Source: Bacillus cereus group sp. RP43 (GTDB lineage: Bacteria; Bacillota; Bacilli; Bacillales; Bacillaceae_G). From it: a stretch of DNA of 64,000 nt. Each line of letters starts with the position of its first letter. Positions within the stretch are counted from its first letter, which is position 1. Below are positions 60,294 through 64,000 of this stretch, piece by piece. The notes under the pieces are model-generated. The model saw only the letters and a list, made by a program, of their open reading frames with translations. It was not told the DNA's origin and did not search any database. The translations under genes and the position numbers were made by a program. Location of the stretch: NCBI RefSeq assembly GCF_040459645.1, contig NZ_JARVHQ010000002.1:1-64000 (forward strand), in the 5' to 3' direction.

Positions 60294-62861
60294 ATGTATA
60301 AAGATGAAATATCAATTAAATATAAGTTAGCTGAAAAAAAAGTACTCATTCCATTGAGTACTTTTTTGTTTGTTGGAATGTTTTTAGTCGCTAATTTTTT
60401 ACTCAATTTGACTTTAGAGTTAATAAGAACAACATTTAGTGATTTATTACATCCAAAACCATTTCATATGGATATAGGATTTCTTTTTCGAATGCCGATT
60501 GCAGAGCATCCGATTTATTACATGCTTGTTTTCCTTGTAGTAATTGGAACCATAGTAAGAACAGTGTACAAATTGAAATCTTCCTTTAAAAACTTAAATA
60601 ATCATCAGAAAGGATCTAGTCGTTTTACAACAGTTGAAGAGCTGAAAAAGCAATATCGAGCCGTACCAGATCGAGAGAAATCATTTAAAGGTGGCGGTGG
60701 TGTTGTTATCTCTCGACTAGGTGACAAAGTATTCATTGATGATAGTCCTGTAAACAATTTAATCATTGGTACAACTCGCTCTGGTAAAGGGGAAACATTT
60801 GTTTTTCCAACGATAGATGTTTATTCCAGAGCGGAGCATCAGCCTTCTTTAATTATTAATACACCAAAAGGGGAACTATTTACGGCATCGAAAGATACCC
60901 TGGAAGAAAGAGGGTATCACTTTGAAGTTTTGAACTTGTTAAACCCGCTTGATTCTATGAGTTATAACTTATTGCAGCTTGTAAAAGATGCTTATAAAGA
61001 TGGAGATTATTCAACAGCTCAAGCACTATGTAAAACACTTTCTCACACTTTGTATTACAACCCAACTGTCAAAGATCCTTTTTGGCAACAGTGCGCTATG
61101 AGCTTGTGCAATGCCATGATATTAGCTGTTACGGATAAATGTATTGCAGAAGGAACAGAAGAAAAAATCACAATGTATGCAGTAGCAAATATGTTATCAG
61201 AACTTGGTTCAAAAGAGGTAATCGTAGATCCGGAAGCAGATCCACAAAATGCATTAGATTTATACTTTGAAGGTTTGCCAGCAGATAGTGTTGCGAAAAT
61301 GCAATATGCAACCTCAAACTTCTCGAAAGGAACGACACGAGGCGGAATCTTCACCCAAACAATGAACGGACTCTCAATCTTTACGTTCGATGAAATTGCA
61401 AAAATGACAGCAAAAAACAGTGTAGACTTAAAGCGTGTAGGTTTTGGGAAAACCATTAAAGGAAAAGCAATACCTAGAAAACGAGTGGAAATTATATTCC
61501 CGGATGGTTCAAAAGAATCTGTAAAAACAGATGTTATAGGACGTTTTGTATTGGATTTCAAACAAAAAATAAAAGTGAAGGACACAATACAAATTATTGA
61601 AAAAGGGAGTGATAAAGAAATAATAGTTTCTATTACGAAAATAGATGATAAGACAGGGGATACAGAGTTTCAATTGTTAAAGAAACATGAAGATATACAG
61701 GTAACAAAGATTGACTTCTTTGATAAACCAATTGCTATCTTTATGATTACACCAGACTATGATTCTTCGAATCATGTCATTGCTTCTATTTTTGTAAGAC
61801 AGCTCTATTTCATATTAGCGAAGGGGGCATCGCTTGCTCGAGGGGGAGAATGCCACCGTGAAGTAGTATTTTTACTTGATGAATTTGGCAACATGCCGAG
61901 TATTGAAGGAATGGCGAATATTATTACGGTTTGTCTCGGTAGAAATATACGCTTTAACCTTGTTGTTCAAGCGTATGCACAAATAAAAAATAAATATGGA
62001 GATGATGCAGATACCATTGATGGAAACTGTGGGAATACCATCTACATTCTAACAAACGATCAAGAAACAGCCGAAAAAGTGTCCAAAAAGCTTGGGAATC
62101 AGACAATTAACCTACCTTCCCGAAGTGGAAAAGGTCTTTCTACTGATAAAAATAAAACGGAAGGTCTAGATCAACGACCGTTGTTAATATCAAATGAACT
62201 GATGAGTTTTAAAGAAGGAGAAAGTGCTGTTATTCGTGTTATAAAACGTCAAGATAATGAGCGGAAACGAATTAGACCACGACCAATTTATAATACAGAA
62301 GAAACAGCCTTAAAATACAGATGGGAGTACTTGGGAGTAGAGTTCGATACAGATAAATCTATTTTAGATATAGATATTGATTCCCTACATGATGATGTAG
62401 ATCCGAAAAAACTCATTGTAGATTTTTTAGGAGAGAGAAAGGCAGAACAAACCAAGAAAGAAGCACCAGAGCCAGAACAGGAAACTTCTTCACCAGTAGA
62501 GCCACCGCAGCCAACAGAAGAACATAAAATGATGGGGATTGATGAAGACATTCCAGAAGAGGCGTTTCAGCAAGAAGATAATCCATTTGATTCACTCACT
62601 ATTGAAAATTGGAAATCGAAAACGGTTATTGAATTTTTTGAAACTGATTTAGCGGTTTTGAAACTGGTTGATAAGTTCTTTTTAGCACAGTTAGGGAAAG
62701 CCATAGATGAGGTTGAAAATCAAAAAATGGGCGAGTTTTACAATGAATTTCAAATGTTGGCTCACAATGACCATATCGACAAAGGTGTTTATCAAGCAGT
62801 TGAAAATAAGATGAATCGAATTTTACGTGATTTAGAAGAAAAAGAGCACGTAACAAGTTAG
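60294..62861 (+). CDS. VirD4/TraG-type type IV coupling protein
   Basis: 855 residues. Two N-terminal transmembrane helices (about 17-42 and 72-90). Walker A GTTRSGKGET (about residue 160), Walker B VVFLLDEFGNMPSIEG (about 525), then the VirD4 box LVVQAYAQIKNKYG and ILTNDQETAEKVSKKLG. Between the Walker motifs, residues about 385-475 are a beta-rich insertion (PRKRVEIIFPDGSKESV) in place of the usual all-alpha domain. The tail (700-855) is acidic and Pro-rich, suited to relaxase contact. It brings DNA to the channel and powers transfer. No relaxase gene is in the window. Confidence 0.92.
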   Translation: MYKDEISIKYKLAEKKVLIPLSTFLFVGMFLVANFLLNLTLELIRTTFSDLLHPKPFHMDIGFLFRMPIAEHPIYYMLVFLVVIGTIVRTVYKLKSSFKNLNNHQKGSSRFTTVEELKKQYRAVPDREKSFKGGGGVVISRLGDKVFIDDSPVNNLIIGTTRSGKGETFVFPTIDVYSRAEHQPSLIINTPKGELFTASKDTLEERGYHFEVLNLLNPLDSMSYNLLQLVKDAYKDGDYSTAQALCKTLSHTLYYNPTVKDPFWQQCAMSLCNAMILAVTDKCIAEGTEEKITMYAVANMLSELGSKEVIVDPEADPQNALDLYFEGLPADSVAKMQYATSNFSKGTTRGGIFTQTMNGLSIFTFDEIAKMTAKNSVDLKRVGFGKTIKGKAIPRKRVEIIFPDGSKESVKTDVIGRFVLDFKQKIKVKDTIQIIEKGSDKEIIVSITKIDDKTGDTEFQLLKKHEDIQVTKIDFFDKPIAIFMITPDYDSSNHVIASIFVRQLYFILAKGASLARGGECHREVVFLLDEFGNMPSIEGMANIITVCLGRNIRFNLVVQAYAQIKNKYGDDADTIDGNCGNTIYILTNDQETAEKVSKKLGNQTINLPSRSGKGLSTDKNKTEGLDQRPLLISNELMSFKEGESAVIRVIKRQDNERKRIRPRPIYNTEETALKYRWEYLGVEFDTDKSILDIDIDSLHDDVDPKKLIVDFLGERKAEQTKKEAPEPEQETSSPVEPPQPTEEHKMMGIDEDIPEEAFQQEDNPFDSLTIENWKSKTVIEFFETDLAVLKLVDKFFLAQLGKAIDEVENQKMGEFYNEFQMLAHNDHIDKGVYQAVENKMNRILRDLEEKEHVTS

Positions 62862-62892
62862 AAAAGCACTCAATTATTTGAGTGCTTTTTTG
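62862..62892 (+). terminator. Hairpin after the coupling-protein gene
   Basis: AAAAGCACTCAA (62862-62873) pairs perfectly with TTGAGTGCTTTT (62878-62889) and runs into further T. It probably ends part of the transcripts here, lowering expression of the following genes. Confidence 0.9.
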
Positions 62893-62919
62893 AATCCAAA
62901 CATAAAGGAGGAAGAGAGA

Positions 62920-63129
62920 ATGAGTGTACCGATAATAACGGATAAAATGCAATTGATTTTAGATAGTTACTCGCCATTCGTAACAGAAGAAAATGAGGTC
63001 ATTCTTGGGCTAGAAGATGCGGTTCTTTTCCTTTCAGTAGATCGGGAACAAAAAGGGAAACTGATTATTCGTATTGACAGACTGAATGAAAGGGTGAATT
63101 GGACAGCAAAGGAAGTATTAGGGCAGTAA
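62920..63129 (+). CDS. Small acidic protein of the conjugation operon
   Basis: 69 residues from the ATG at 62920, with SD AAAGGAGGAAG; an upstream in-frame codon would start inside the terminator. Mixed strands and helices (VILGLEDAVLFLSVDREQKGK; LIIRIDRLNERV), no membrane segment, not recognised. It lies between the coupling protein and the VirB6-like gene. Confidence 0.7.
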   Translation: MSVPIITDKMQLILDSYSPFVTEENEVILGLEDAVLFLSVDREQKGKLIIRIDRLNERVNWTAKEVLGQ

Positions 63130-63149
63130 TAAACAAGAGAGGAGGATAA

Positions 63150-64000
63150 ATGGTGAAAGATGAAGAGATTTTAAAAACTATAGAAGCGTTCTCGGATTAT
63201 CTTCAAGTAGGAGACATCGTGAATTATGTATTTCGTTGGATAGGATGGTTCCTAATTGTAGGCTTATCTTTAGTTGTAGATGCTTTAGAAGGTGTCACAG
63301 ATGCCATACTGGGGATTAAAGGATTCTTTAATTTACCAGAAATACAAAATTTTGTTGATATGTTATATCCATTGTTTGTCGTTCTTTTAGCCATATCGTT
63401 TTTATATATTGGCTACATGTTCATTATGAACAAACAAATGAACCGTTCTCAAATTATCATTAATATTTTCATTACTTTGTGTGTACTTTGCTTGCTAAGT
63501 ACTGGTATGACAAAGGTCGATAAGTTCACAGATGATGCAATTGCGTTTGTGAAATCAGAGCAAAAAGGCTCTTTGAGCGATGAGATTATTAAGAAAAATA
63601 TAACGGATGTTGCAGTAATAGATCAAAATAATTGGAAAAAGAAAGAAGATATGAGCCCGAAAAATCATATTCCGGAAAAAAATATTAGGTGGATAGATAT
63701 TACCGAAAAAATTGACTCGGATTTTGAATTCGCAAAAGATAAAAAGTTAACAGATGATGGACAGAAAATATTGAAAAATAAAAGGGTAATGGATGGGTTA
63801 GGAGTTGCATCTTTAGCTGAATTGAAAGATGGCTGGTTTGATTTCTTTCCAGAAAAGTATTATCGCTGGCATTGGAACTTTTGGAATATCTTCTTTACTT
63901 TACTGATAACAGGTGCAACTTTGTTATTAGTAAGTATTAAGTTAGCTAGATTATTTTATGAGTTGGCATTTAACTACTTGTTAGCCAATATTTTAGCGCC
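63150..64000 (+). CDS. VirB6/TrbL-like polytopic membrane protein, incomplete
   Basis: ATG at 63150 with SD GAGAGGAGG; the frame is open to the end of the window (283 codons seen). Hydrophobic helices at about residues 27-48, 68-92, 99-116 and 240-285 are split by an outside charged stretch (about 120-235). This pattern of long loops between helices matches VirB6/TrbL channel components of Gram-positive type IV systems. The 3' end is not in the window. Confidence 0.7.
   Translation, partial: MVKDEEILKTIEAFSDYLQVGDIVNYVFRWIGWFLIVGLSLVVDALEGVTDAILGIKGFFNLPEIQNFVDMLYPLFVVLLAISFLYIGYMFIMNKQMNRSQIIINIFITLCVLCLLSTGMTKVDKFTDDAIAFVKSEQKGSLSDEIIKKNITDVAVIDQNNWKKKEDMSPKNHIPEKNIRWIDITEKIDSDFEFAKDKKLTDDGQKILKNKRVMDGLGVASLAELKDGWFDFFPEKYYRWHWNFWNIFFTLLITGATLLLVSIKLARLFYELAFNYLLANILA

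Noticed and set aside
61055..61585. 176-residue minus-strand frame inside the coupling-protein gene
   Set aside because: The plus strand encodes conserved VirD4 sequence here; the complement has no start signal or family resemblance.

Overview
This window looks like part of a large, AT-rich conjugative plasmid (or integrated conjugative element) from the Bacillus cereus/thuringiensis group. The reasons are: low GC throughout, strong GGAGG-type ribosome binding sites, IS6-family (IS240-like) elements typical of B. thuringiensis plasmids, PlcR/NprR- and AimR-type peptide receptors, and a Gram-positive type IV secretion block. No rRNA, tRNA or CRISPR was seen.

Layout. (a) 1-1404 is decayed DNA of the recipient backbone with an IS6 relic. 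(b) 1405-51127 is a 49.7 kb segment bounded by two nearly identical IS6-family copies in the same orientation. The copies differ by four substitutions and one deletion that breaks the left transposase. The outer flanks carry the same 8-bp sequence, CAAATAAC, as expected of one insertion of a whole pseudo-compound transposon. (c) 51128-55700 is a plasmid control region: a helix-turn-helix protein, a leader with attenuator-like arms, an AimR-like receptor with a 42-residue secreted peptide gene, a gapped-palindrome candidate operator, a 51-residue gene and a divergent pair of XRE regulators. (d) 55796-64000 is a conjugation operon: VirB2-like subunit, bitopic membrane protein, repeat-rich lipoprotein, VirD4-like coupling protein and a VirB6/TrbL-like protein cut by the window end.

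The cargo is a complete lipopeptide-type biosynthetic locus. Minus-strand genes encode a type II thioesterase and an Sfp-type phosphopantetheinyl transferase. The long plus-strand operon (6149-37850) encodes a CrtI-like oxidoreductase and four NRPSs giving a five-residue line (C-A-T-E / C-A-T-E-C / degenerate C-A-T / C-A-T-C-A-T). It also encodes a TauD/SyrP-like hydroxylase, a SyrD/PvdE-type ABC exporter, an MbtH protein, and a KR, ACP, KS, Gln-type chain-length-factor and dehydratase set. A class III aminotransferase and an aldehyde dehydrogenase end the operon. With no enoyl reductase, the type II ketosynthase set probably makes a polyunsaturated acyl starter for the first condensation domain. 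Downstream are a PadR/HAAS regulatory pair with an RND exporter, an NlpC/P60-like secreted enzyme, an RRNPP receptor with a tandem-repeat pheromone precursor, and a membrane-anchored serine peptidase built like ClbP/XcnG prodrug peptidases.

Working model (inference): the element moves an acyl-peptide pathway that may be made as an N-acyl-D-amino-acid prodrug, exported, and activated outside the membrane, under control of a multi-copy pheromone. The recipient plasmid has its own arbitrium-like peptide switch beside its conjugation genes.
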